Shown in pieces: positions 18,501 through 26,259 of a stretch of 64,000 nucleotides of DNA. Origin of the DNA: GCA-002780795 sp964545385 (GTDB lineage Bacteria > Patescibacteriota > Microgenomatia > UBA1406 > GWC2-37-13); the NCBI GenBank assembly GCA_964545385.1, contig CAZJFG010000003.1:8901-72900 (forward strand), read 5' to 3'. The translations under genes and the position numbers were made by a program. Each line of letters opens with the position of its first letter. The first letter of the stretch is position 1. Under the pieces are notes generated by a model, which saw only the letters and a list, made by a program, of their open reading frames with translations, made no database searches and was not told where the DNA came from.

Positions 18501-21500
18501 TTAACGCGCGACGGAAAAACTATTGAACTATAGCTTCCTGAAGTTGGGTGTTGAATTATAACATTTCCATCGGTTGCTGTTCTGACTCCATCTTCTGCAA
18601 TCTCTAATTTCCCTGTTGGTGCCATTGTTCCTATCCCTACATTTCCACCATTTGGGACTAACAAAGTGTTTCCGGTAGACCAATCGATATAAAATCTATT
18701 TGTTGGACCACTAGTATCTGTAATTTGATAACCAAAATAAGGATAAGAAGTACTACTGGCACTATACTGAACACCGGAATAAAAACCACGAGAGCCACCT
18801 GTTCCAGCCGTATAAGTGCGTACAAATGCATCTGTGGAATTTACCGTGATATCGAGTTTTGTACTTGGACTTGCAGTTCCAATCCCTACATTTCCAGTTC
18901 CATTCTTAATAAATACTTTATCTGTATCGCCATCAGCATCTCCATAATTAAAGTAAGCACCTCCCGTAACATATAGACCGTAATCAACATCTTGTGGTAA
19001 AAATAAACCATAAGAAGCAAATTCAGCCACATCGTCAATATCTTCGGCTCTAATGAGCAGTCGATTCTTGTTATTCGCTGTGTATATATATGCAGCATCA
19101 TCACCTGCTGATGACCCGGTAAAATAAATACCATAGTTATTAGCAATTTGAATATTTCCACCTGATATTGTTAACTTTTGAGTCGGTGCCGTTGTCCCAA
19201 TACCGATATTGCCGTTTTGCCTAATCCTAACAAGCTCATTTTGAGACTGATTAGCTGTTGAAAAGATTAAATCGTCGCTTGCTGGAGCTCGGCCAAAGAA
19301 CATATCAGAGGTTGAATGCCCTCGAAACCAAATACCAAGATAGTTTGTATTGCTGTTGGTGTAATTCATATAAATATTTGATTGTTTGAGTTCGCTGGCG
19401 GTTAAAGCTGTCGTATTCCCTACAATATCCAATTTTGCCTGTGGACTTGTTGTCCCAATGCCGACACTTCCTGAGTTAACCGCCAATAAGGCACCGGCAC
19501 TTACTTTTAAAGAAGCACCATTAAAAATAGCATTACCGGCTGCAGGATCAAGTCCGAAGTCTTCATTTGCAGCATCAGTGAAATAACCTATTTTTATTTT
19601 ATTGTCTTCTTCTCCTGTAATATCACCAGTCAAATTGAGATTTCCTGGTCCGGCAGCAGCCGAAGTGTTGCCAATTGCAAGCGATGCGCCAATAGTTGCA
19701 TAGGAATCGACGCTCAACTGACCAAGAACATCAAATACAGAACTAGCCGAAGTGTCAATGATTACATTTCCTTTATTGTAGGTTTTTAAGATCAGATCAT
19801 TGGACTCAAAATTTTCGCCGGCTTCGATTGTAAGCGGTCCGTAGCTTTTAATATTTGATGAAGTTTGGTTAGTAAAAATCAAATCATAAGCGATTGAAAC
19901 ATCACCTGAAGAGGTAAATTGATGTGGGAGAGCTGATGTGATCTGGTTTTCTGATACAGAGAAAAGAGATGAACCGTTGTCTTTAATATTCAAAAGGTTT
20001 GCGACATTGGCGGTTGGACCTATGTTTATCGAAAACAGATCAGCGGTTGAAGTTGTTCCCGAAGTCGGTTGCCAATCAAGCGAAAATCCGGAAAAAGAAG
20101 TTGAAGTTGAGGTGGAATAAAGATGAAGAAGTGAAGTAGGAGCAGTTGTCCCAATCCCCACATTACCTGATGAAGCTACAAAAAGTCCTGACGTTAAGGT
20201 TGATCCCCGCAGCCAAGCGGTTCCGGCAACATCGAGTTTTGCAAACGGTGAAGTAGTGCCAATTCCCACATATCCGTCTTGACCTTGGAGTATTAAATCT
20301 CCAAATTCAACTCCTGGCTGGAAAACTGTGATAATGCCATAATTATTAGTCGTATTGTAACCAAACCTGATTCCGTCTCCATAGTCGGTTCCCATAACGA
20401 CATGCTCCGAATCGTTAGTTATATTACTCCATTCCGGAAGGACGATATGTAGAGGGCCGACCGGTGCTGTTGTCCCGATTCCTACATTGCCTTTTAAGGC
20501 TGTTTTGGTAATGGAATCATTACCTAATACCACTGAATTTGAACCGATTCCGATAGCTGAAGCGCCAATGACAATTTCATTGGTATCTCCACTGGCTAAG
20601 GCTCTGGTGTCGTAGCCTAAATATACGGAATTATTACTGATCTCATTGTCTCCGCCTCCTGAAGTAAGTTGTCCGGCATACACTCCCATGGCTGAATTGT
20701 TGTTGCCGGTGGTGTTGTAGAAGAGAGCCTGAAATCCCATACCTGAATTGAGGTTGCCGGTGGTGTTGTAGAAGAGAGCCTGAAATCCCATGGCTGAATT
20801 ATAGTTGCCGGTGGTATTGGAAACGAGAGCCTGATTTCCCATGGCTGAATTGGAGTTACCGGTGGTATTGGAGATGAGAGCCTCTTCTCCCATGGCTGAA
20901 TTATAGTTGCCGGTGGTATTAGAAGTGAGAGCAGCATATCCCATGGCTGAATTGTTGTTGCCGGTGGTATTGGAGTAGAGAGCCCAAGCTCCTATGGCTG
21001 AATTGTAGTAGCCGGTGGTGTTGTAGAAGAGAGCCTGAAATCCCATGGCTGAATTATAGTTGCCGGTGGTATTAGAATAGAGAGCCTGGTATCCTAAAGA
21101 GGAATTGTATTTGCCTTCATCACCGGAAGTATTATAACTGGCTCTGCCTGAATCTATGCCGACAAAGGTATTGTAATAGTTTGAACCTCCGGAACGGGCG
21201 GCCAGTCCTAAAGTGCCATCGCTGTTGTTAATCGCCAAAACAGTATCGCTGGGAGTAATGACTTTAACCGTCACATCATCAATCGTTCCGGCCCAAGTGC
21301 TATCAGGAATAAATCTTAAAGAAGTGGTGTCCGCAGCAGTGATTACCCAGGTATGCTGGGTTAAAGTATCGATTGACTGACCTACCGGAGAGCCGTAAAT
21401 ATTACCGATATTCACTTGTAAAGTGCCAGCCGTGGTGGTGTTAATTGTGGCTTTAATTTGGTAGGTCGTTCCCGCTGTTGCCGCTAAAGTATGAACAAAG

Positions 21501-23743
21501 TTATTGGCTCCTGCCGTATGAGTTGCCACTCCCGAACCGATGGTCCAGTTAGTTCCCGACCAATTGCCGGAACTGCCTGAAAAGTCTCTGTCTCTAACAT
21601 CGGTTAAAAGCTCATTACCGACTACCGCTACTGAATTGGCTCCCTGTAAAGAAAGAAGGTAAGAAGGTGCTGTTGTCCCAATCCCCACATTTCCATTGGC
21701 AGCGTCAACATATATTATTGGATTTGTTGAAGGAGCCGTACCACCTATACCTACAAATGTCGAGTCGTCATAGATTTGAGAGTTTGTAAGAGTGGTACCA
21801 TTCAACCATTTGGATAAGTAATTTGCAGTACCGGTCCCACCGACACCGACAGAGGAAAAACTTTGCCACGAACCGTTTCCAGAAGCATCCGATGTAAGGA
21901 CATATCCGTTATTGGCACCCGTTACCATGGTAAATGCCGGTGTTGTCAAGCCAACACCTATATTTAGATTTGTAGATATATATCCGTTACCTACAACATG
22001 AAGTTTGTAGGATGGGGAAGTTGTCCCAATCCCTACGTTTCCGGTGAAAGCGGAAACGGCTTCTCCTGAAACACCATCGTAATTTAATATTTGAAAGGTT
22101 CTGTTTGCTTCATTGCCACAGGAACCTGAACATAATAAAATATTCCCCGGGTCGATGTAATCAGTCTGGTAAGAACTTATTCCCATACCTCCAGTCATAT
22201 AACTAAAAGAACCATAGTTTCCATAAGCATCAAATGATTCAATTACTCCTTTTGCCCCAATATCTCCTTCGACGCTTAATTTCGATGAAGGACTTGTTGT
22301 CCCGATTCCGACATTGCCCGCTACATAGATATTGGCAGTACCATCGTTTATTCCTGTTACTGCAAATTTAGCACTGGTTGTTGATTCACCACCAACTAAA
22401 AGATCAACGGTATTATTTTTTGGGAAAAGAGCACCAAAATCTTGATTCCAATATGTATAGGTACTGGTGATGACTGACGGATCTACCCATTCAGGATTTG
22501 CACCGGTTCCTTTTGTTGTAAGAACATAGCCTGAGGTGCTTGGCGAAAGATAGGTCATAGCCGCGCCAGAAGAGAAATAGGGGATTGACCCTTGGGTAGC
22601 ACTGCTTAAGTTGGCACCTGTGCCGCCGTAGGTTGTACCAATAACACTTCCCAGCCAGTTGCCGTTTGTAATTGATCCGGCACTTATTACAAGACCGTTG
22701 ATCGTGTTTACAGAAGTAGGGGCGGTTATTGTTCCTGTTGTTGTTAAAGTTCCACTAAAATATCCACTGCCGTTAACATTTAGTTTGTATGAGCCTGGAT
22801 TAATTGTTCCAATACCTACATTTCCTCCGTTTTCAATAAATAAACGACTGTAAGAATCGTTATTTCCGCCGGTTCTAAGGCTTATGTTTCCGCTTTCGGT
22901 CGCTTCAAGAGCAACGTCACCACTTGAGGCTGAGGTAATCGTAACGGCTTTAGCGCTTGATAGAGCGAAGTTAGCCGATTCATTAATTGTTCGGATACTT
23001 GGGCTGGCCGCGGCGATTAGCAAATTACCTTCGGCATTGATATAAGGGATATTAGATATATCTGTTCCAGGAGGTAAGCCTTGTAATGTTTCTGAGTTTA
23101 AAGCATAACCGACATTAGCAATAAGTTGACGGTCGGGCATCTCAGAATCGGTGCCAACTGTAACTCCAAGATAAACATATGGATTTTCAGAGAATATATC
23201 CGAAGAAATACCGCTCATACCGCAGTCGCTTCCAATAAGAACGTTAAAAATTCCATCCTGATCTGGAGTTACTCCGTTTACGCCCGTACATGATCCAGTA
23301 TAAAGAGCTGTTCCTCCTGAAGCTTGTTTATAAAGACTAAAAACCATATCGATTTTATCATAGATAGGATTGCCAACCGAGTCGGTGAGCCGGCCCTGAA
23401 AAGAGATAATTCTGCTTGTGCCTGAAGTTACGCCAGGAAAGGTAGGCACGGTTGAGTAAGCAGTTGATTTTCCGGTTTTACTAAAAAACCGGCTATATAT
23501 ACCGGCTCCAAGCGTAGCCATAAAAATAAGAAGAATGACTAAGCCAACATAATTTTTTGTAAAATCAAAGCGGGGAAGAGTAATTTTGGTTTTTGGGAAC
23601 TCGATAATGACATCTCTCTTTTTAGCCCATTTGGCAAATTTTTTGATTGATCTGAGTTTTTTATTGACTACAGCAACAGGCTCTCCACGATCACGTAGAA
23701 AATTTATATATTCCTGAATTTGGTCTGATTTAATTTTCATCAT
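15506..23743 (-). CDS. 2745-aa fibre-like surface protein with integrase-like N-terminus
   Basis: Residues 1-45 (IQEYINFLRDRGEPVAVVNKKLRSIKKFAKWAKKR) resemble the SAM-like core-binding domain of tyrosine recombinases; one membrane helix follows near 66-86, then the external part. Residues 108-225 (RIISFQGRLTDSVGNPI ... LIANVGYALNSETLQG) are a tail-fibre-type head. The body carries 14 copies of a GNVGIGTTxPxxKLxV motif, as in phage tail fibres and S74-type proteins, and eight tandem 17-residue repeats (NTTGNYNSAMGFQALFY), a YadA-head-like beta-roll pattern. The C-terminal 600 residues are Ser/Thr-rich with coiled-coil segments. No S74 autoprotease or catalytic integrase domain is seen. The ATG at 23743 overlaps the stop of the 47-aa gene. 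Confidence 0.88.
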   Translation of the reverse strand: MMKIKSDQIQEYINFLRDRGEPVAVVNKKLRSIKKFAKWAKKRDVIIEFPKTKITLPRFDFTKNYVGLVILLIFMATLGAGIYSRFFSKTGKSTAYSTVPTFPGVTSGTSRIISFQGRLTDSVGNPIYDKIDMVFSLYKQASGGTALYTGSCTGVNGVTPDQDGIFNVLIGSDCGMSGISSDIFSENPYVYLGVTVGTDSEMPDRQLIANVGYALNSETLQGLPPGTDISNIPYINAEGNLLIAAASPSIRTINESANFALSSAKAVTITSASSGDVALEATESGNISLRTGGNNDSYSRLFIENGGNVGIGTINPGSYKLNVNGSGYFSGTLTTTGTITAPTSVNTINGLVISAGSITNGNWLGSVIGTTYGGTGANLSSATQGSIPYFSSGAAMTYLSPSTSGYVLTTKGTGANPEWVDPSVITSTYTYWNQDFGALFPKNNTVDLLVGGESTTSAKFAVTGINDGTANIYVAGNVGIGTTSPSSKLSVEGDIGAKGVIESFDAYGNYGSFSYMTGGMGISSYQTDYIDPGNILLCSGSCGNEANRTFQILNYDGVSGEAVSAFTGNVGIGTTSPSYKLHVVGNGYISTNLNIGVGLTTPAFTMVTGANNGYVLTSDASGNGSWQSFSSVGVGGTGTANYLSKWLNGTTLTNSQIYDDSTFVGIGGTAPSTNPIIYVDAANGNVGIGTTAPSYLLSLQGANSVAVVGNELLTDVRDRDFSGSSGNWSGTNWTIGSGVATHTAGANNFVHTLAATAGTTYQIKATINTTTAGTLQVNIGNIYGSPVGQSIDTLTQHTWVITAADTTSLRFIPDSTWAGTIDDVTVKVITPSDTVLAINNSDGTLGLAARSGGSNYYNTFVGIDSGRASYNTSGDEGKYNSSLGYQALYSNTTGNYNSAMGFQALFYNTTGYYNSAIGAWALYSNTTGNNNSAMGYAALTSNTTGNYNSAMGEEALISNTTGNSNSAMGNQALVSNTTGNYNSAMGFQALFYNTTGNLNSGMGFQALFYNTTGNNNSAMGVYAGQLTSGGGDNEISNNSVYLGYDTRALASGDTNEIVIGASAIGIGSNSVVLGNDSITKTALKGNVGIGTTAPVGPLHIVLPEWSNITNDSEHVVMGTDYGDGIRFGYNTTNNYGIITVFQPGVEFGDLILQGQDGYVGIGTTSPFAKLDVAGTAWLRGSTLTSGLFVASSGNVGIGTTAPTSLLHLYSTSTSTSFSGFSLDWQPTSGTTSTADLFSINIGPTANVANLLNIKDNGSSLFSVSENQITSALPHQFTSSGDVSIAYDLIFTNQTSSNIKSYGPLTIEAGENFESNDLILKTYNKGNVIIDTSASSVFDVLGQLSVDSYATIGASLAIGNTSAAAGPGNLNLTGDITGEEDNKIKIGYFTDAANEDFGLDPAAGNAIFNGASLKVSAGALLAVNSGSVGIGTTSPQAKLDIVGNTTALTASELKQSNIYMNYTNSNTNYLGIWFRGHSTSDMFFGRAPASDDLIFSTANQSQNELVRIRQNGNIGIGTTAPTQKLTISGGNIQIANNYGIYFTGSSAGDDAAYIYTANNKNRLLIRAEDIDDVAEFASYGLFLPQDVDYGLYVTGGAYFNYGDADGDTDKVFIKNGTGNVGIGTASPSTKLDITVNSTDAFVRTYTAGTGGSRGFYSGVQYSASSTSYPYFGYQITDTSGPTNRFYIDWSTGNTLLVPNGGNVGIGTMAPTGKLEIAEDGVRTATDGNVIIQHPTSGSYSSIVFPSRVNLGTDHGYITYYDDSNTYAFWGDSTENSALVIGTENDLMTAYSDIVALKGAAASVIGTYNYPTTMVVDNNGYVGIGTNSPKGPLHIYGIDEDTVGIEDGKYLLLLTDADGGSGRQKGLAFGRTSTNSLIAGIQPYIYSGGSAGLDFFTSTADNTPAFAMRIDNGGNVGIGTTTPNQKLDVRGSIVTGVDGSGGVLILAATDSTNEGGQIEWHGASTSSDWYQDIYLNRFRIWSTASSDTLTLNDWGNVGIGVAVPNAKLQVNGIISTGGSYVMRTYSSSTVPTRNNDGEFGFYRSGSTSRLYYRAGGTNYYINSSATGDFSEYFLKNNQSENFITGQIVSLNGDGVKKTTSSGESPLGVISAFGTRNFDDRQDGMRHLDNNYVNVAIIGQAPVLVTSENGPINPGDKIVSGSNYAGFGVRKSVIKSGQYISIAKQKLTMNDTVCSSVNNIDNISWPKDIENYNQENICYKLPNGIYVGRIMSYINSSWDYVAESDNTYFDPYGYVVLSNADQTSQGLLTSIDDIRNATYNIMDSAGNTITKLDSFAQIMVGKITSGLVETTNAIVNNVLIAKYVKVEEKITSPIVETEEIQLKAQNSKLKTTTENSKVSIVDKDNQTTVEFDTQNQQTSIFGNLNIKNDSQKGKLAKLIIDGLDGKTAASIDSSGNATFSGTIAANEATISGKLYAKEIESSTIDSLSSNISSQSSTIQTLASSLEDQGMSINEIQALLAEIRDESLTDLTTTTDLSTTTNLSSVAVSTDSATLASLTVTSSSNLYDVSVANSLAVGNILIENDKILSFSWNLKFSALSTVDFFDSAVVMAKDGTITTQGSLIALGGVKTNNLSAVNENDDISVKLGNSETENSLKNAKLKIENSVGDEVASIDASGSAKFKELALEQFNPATPSAAIIAASANFAKNGIYAPAIETATASAGVGILPANEQEVLIYNDRIYDNSLIYLTPVDQTDIKLSVVKKEKYFKVVTDETSSSNVKFNWLIIN
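20694..21101. repeat. Tandem 51-bp repeat, eight copies, in the giant gene
   Basis: Units start at 20694, 20745, 20796, 20847, 20898, 20949, 21000 and 21051. Each encodes 17 residues of the form NTTGNxNSAMGxxALxx. Adjacent units are nearly identical, so copy number may vary by slippage or recombination. Confidence 0.9.
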
Positions 23744-23883
23744 ATAAATCCACCGCGGCGACCCAGTCTATTGGTACGGTAAGGATTACCTTCAATAGCA
23801 GGATCTGTAAGCTGTTTAAGGCCTTGAAAAGCCCTAATAAATTTAGAATATAAAAGAGAGACGATAAAAAATAATTTTTTCAT
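23740..23883 (-). CDS. 47-aa protein between overlapping genes
   Basis: Small gene starting MKKLFFIVSLLYSKFIRAFQ and ending NRLGRRGGFI. Its ATG overlaps the stop of the upstream integrase-like gene (ATGA at 23883-23880), and its TGA stop overlaps the start of the giant gene in the same way (23743-23740). The double overlap implies translational coupling and argues that it is real. It has one short hydrophobic N-terminal stretch (residues 4-13), weak for a membrane helix, and a basic C-terminus. I recognise no family. It may act only as a coupling ORF or be a small partner of the giant protein. Confidence 0.6.
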   Translation of the reverse strand: MKKLFFIVSLLYSKFIRAFQGLKQLTDPAIEGNPYRTNRLGRRGGFI

Positions 23884-24359
23884 AATTTTTTAGAATTTAT
23901 AAAACTTATAAAATCGTTTACATTGTTATAGTCATCCAAAGATACTTTAGTTTTGTATTCGTCAATAAGCGTTTTAAAAGGATTTGCTTTCAATTCGCAA
24001 TTTGTGATGTGTAATTCTTTAATTGGGTTTGTTTTCATCCATCCTTGTGAGATACAAAATGAACAAAATTTTGTAAGAGTAGAGAGTCTTCTTTTTATTG
24101 TTTTTTCCGGTATTTTATTTGAAGCTAAATAAGCTTGATACTCTGTAATCGTTTTTCCAGTAATACTTTCAACAACATTTCTGGGTTCGATTTCAACTTT
24201 GAGTTTTGAACCTTGAGCTTTGAAATTGAGAATGTTCCAGCCTAAAAAATGTCGGAGATCCGAGAGATAGTTTTTGATTGTAGTTGGTGTTTTATTTCCC
24301 GCAATCAGGAAATTCTTAAATGAGGCTTCCAAATTATAAAAATTATACCCATTTTGCAT
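23880..24359 (-). CDS. Stand-alone tyrosine-recombinase core-binding-domain protein
   Basis: 159 residues. LEASFKNFLIAGNKTPTTIKNYLSDLRHFLGW matches the first half of the phage-integrase SAM-like domain and TITEYQAYLASNKIPEKTIKRRLSTLTKFCSFCISQGWMKTNPIKEL the second. The R..HxxR..Y catalytic domain that should follow is absent; the protein ends after about 40 more residues. So it could bind DNA but not recombine it. Residues 48-60 (KAQGSKLKVE) are encoded by a CTCAAA-type repeat and interrupt the domain. It is first in an ATGA-coupled operon with the 47-aa protein and the 2745-aa protein, which itself starts with a similar half-domain. Confidence 0.75.
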   Translation of the reverse strand: MQNGYNFYNLEASFKNFLIAGNKTPTTIKNYLSDLRHFLGWNILNFKAQGSKLKVEIEPRNVVESITGKTITEYQAYLASNKIPEKTIKRRLSTLTKFCSFCISQGWMKTNPIKELHITNCELKANPFKTLIDEYKTKVSLDDYNNVNDFISFINSKKL

Positions 24360-24367
24360 ATAATTTC

Positions 24368-24397
24368 ATACTAAAACAATTATAATAACTTTGTCAA
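24368..24397 (-). promoter_or_regulatory. Promoter of the giant-surface-protein operon
   Basis: On the minus strand TTGACA (24397-24392), 18-bp spacer, TAGTAT (24373-24368); the ATG at 24359 lies 8 nt further on, leaving almost no leader. Confidence 0.65.
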
Positions 24398-24855
24398 GAG
24401 ATATTTAGCTAGTATTTTGATACAGTTTCTGGTTGTATATGGAAAGTAAAGCTCATATCCTATATTTTAATTTAATTAAATTTATCACAATTACCGCATA
24501 AATAATTTAATGACGTTTCTATATCAATCAATAACATTAAGCCTATAAGAATTTTGTCAAATAGCATTTTGCTTAAGAATTAATATTTTTTTCAAATCGC
24601 ATTTTTTTTTATGAGAAAGAAGTCTTAGTATTTTTGTACTTAATTTTTCTTTAAATTTTTAGCTCTTCTTACTTGTAAATTTGATTAAATTGTTTTTAGA
24701 GCATTTAAGAATGAGAATATAGTGTCTTTAGCAATTAAAGTATATCGTTGCTATTTTTTGTTTCTCTTGTTTTAGATTATTAAAAACCCGTGTTTTGTTA
24801 TTTGGGGCATAGTTCTAAAATATTACGCTACCTATAGTATGAACTGAGTGGAAAC

Positions 24856-24884
24856 TTGACAAGCGTGGCGAAATTTCTTATGAT
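24856..24884 (+). promoter_or_regulatory. Promoter of the Big-1-like gene
   Basis: TTGACA (24856-24861), 17-bp spacer, TATGAT (24879-24884), with ATG at 24901; the leader would be about 10 nt. Confidence 0.7.
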
Positions 24885-24900
24885 TATTCGTAATTGAAAA

Positions 24901-25314
24901 ATGAAAAAAAACTTGCTCTTTTTAACGATTTTCTTATTAATTTTGCTTTTTTTCGCCGGTTTTTTTTGGCTTTATGAAGCCAAGTTTCTTGTTGGTCGTG
25001 CATCAGTCTCCCAAGCCTCGTTTTCGGTTGACAACTCTTATCTTTTTTTAACTCCGCTTAGTGCCAAAGCCAATAACAGTGAAAAAATCCGCATTACTGT
25101 TTTTGTTTTAAATAATCAAGGCCTTGGAGTTTTGGGCAAAACAGTGACTTTGGGTCAGGATCCCAATCTTTCGATTGAAGGAGTAAAAGTCCAGACAGAT
25201 GACTATGGTAAGGCGGTATTTGATGTTTCGGCTGCCAAAGCAGGTGATTATTACCTTGAAGTGAAGGTAGACGGAAAGCCGTTACCTCAGAAAGCACACC
25301 TGTCTTTTAATTAA
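24901..25314 (+). CDS. Membrane-anchored protein with one invasin-like Ig domain
   Basis: 137 residues: an N-terminal membrane helix (about 5-25), a short linker, then one Big-1/invasin-like Ig fold (residues about 55-137) with the typical KIRITVFVLNNQGLGVLGKTVTL strand pair and TDDYGKAVFDVSAAKAGDYYLEV ending. It is likely an extracytoplasmic protein held in the membrane. Its stop codon abuts that of the convergent gene with no base between them. A good promoter lies just upstream. Binding partner unknown. Confidence 0.75.
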   Translation: MKKNLLFLTIFLLILLFFAGFFWLYEAKFLVGRASVSQASFSVDNSYLFLTPLSAKANNSEKIRITVFVLNNQGLGVLGKTVTLGQDPNLSIEGVKVQTDDYGKAVFDVSAAKAGDYYLEVKVDGKPLPQKAHLSFN

Positions 25315-26259
25315 TTATTTTACTATTGGCAGATATTTTTCTCTTTTTGCAAGCTCATGTTTTTCGAGAGTCAACTCTTTATGCTTCCAAACGACAATAG
25401 CGCGAGGCTCAAAGTAGTGATTTAGAAAGTAATAGATTAAGATTATTATTTGCCCTAAAATAATAATCTCAAGCAGACGTGATTTTATTAGACTCCAGAT
25501 AAAAAGAAAGAACTTAATAATAATCATCCAAACCGGCAAAATTTTAAATTGGAGTGTTAAGCTTTTAGGTGAATTTTGCTCATTATAATTTGCTTGTGCA
25601 AACAGTCGATATGTTTTGGCTGATGCAGATGGAAGGGAAATGGCAAAATTGCCAAAAGAATCGGATTTAGTAGTCAAATTTGGAAAGGAAAAAGCCTCAA
25701 CCGGCTTGATAAAAGAAAATCGGCTTTCGAGTTTCGAGTTTTTAGTATCTTGCGTAAACATTTCAAGACTTACGTCTGTATTGGGTATTGTTTGGCCCGA
25801 TAAGACAACTTCATCTCCGATATAATAGTCAGATTTATCAAAAGATAGTGTAGGCGAGAGGACAACCGGGCCAATTGTAATATAGCTGTTGTTGGGAAAA
25901 GACGGCAGACAGACAGGATTTGAAGTACGACCAAATTGGTCTTGAGCGGTTAGACAGACTTCAAGAGGTGAAACCGGAGAATAGCGGTTACGAAACTCAT
26001 AATAACCTTTGTCGTCTGCGCGTGTTTCATCATATCCGGAGCTTGACTCCATATCAACAAGAGCATTGGGCGATGTATACCCATAAAGTGTAAACTGGCC
26101 ACCACCACCAAAGAAAAAAGAAACCATAACAGGCTCATCACTTGTGGTTGTTCCGGCCACTATACCATTTCCAGGTGATATTTTTAATAGACAAAAATAA
26201 CCAATCGAACAAACAGTTGTGAATAAAAGTATAAAAAAAAGGACATTAGAACGTGCCAT
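25315..26259 (-). CDS. Membrane protein with extracellular Ig/carboxypeptidase-regulatory-like domains
   Basis: 314 residues: signal or anchor helix (7-26), a first beta domain (VMVSFFFGGGGQFTLYGYTSPNALVDMES...) resembling carboxypeptidase-regulatory Ig folds, a second one (LSFDKSDYYIGDEVVLSGQTIPNTDVSL), then hydrophobic segments near 242-258 and 263-280 and a short basic cytoplasmic tail. Its start overlaps the end of the upstream WxL-like gene by 14 bp, so it belongs to that operon. A TKNSKLESR stretch in the second domain may stem from the low-complexity repeat family. Probably a structural or tethering part of the surface module. Confidence 0.7.
   Translation of the reverse strand: MARSNVLFFILLFTTVCSIGYFCLLKISPGNGIVAGTTTSDEPVMVSFFFGGGGQFTLYGYTSPNALVDMESSSGYDETRADDKGYYEFRNRYSPVSPLEVCLTAQDQFGRTSNPVCLPSFPNNSYITIGPVVLSPTLSFDKSDYYIGDEVVLSGQTIPNTDVSLEMFTQDTKNSKLESRFSFIKPVEAFSFPNLTTKSDSFGNFAISLPSASAKTYRLFAQANYNEQNSPKSLTLQFKILPVWMIIIKFFLFIWSLIKSRLLEIIILGQIIILIYYFLNHYFEPRAIVVWKHKELTLEKHELAKREKYLPIVK

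Larger units (their letters stand above)
24360..24900. other. 541-bp AT-rich divergent intergenic region
   Basis: Between the head of the surface operon and the Big-1-like gene. It holds a promoter for each side at its two ends. The middle (about 24400-24850) is very AT-rich; I see no ORF, clear hairpin or known RNA in it. Confidence 0.6.

Noticed and set aside
20694..21101. CRISPR array
   Set aside because: Units are contiguous 51-bp coding repeats without spacers.
15045..24359. Diversity-generating retroelement
   Set aside because: Only the Avd-like fold is present; no reverse transcriptase and no template/variable repeat pair could be seen.
23740..24359. Recoding of TGA as glycine, known in some CPR lineages
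   Set aside because: TGA closes coupled genes here and no conserved gene contains an in-frame TGA.
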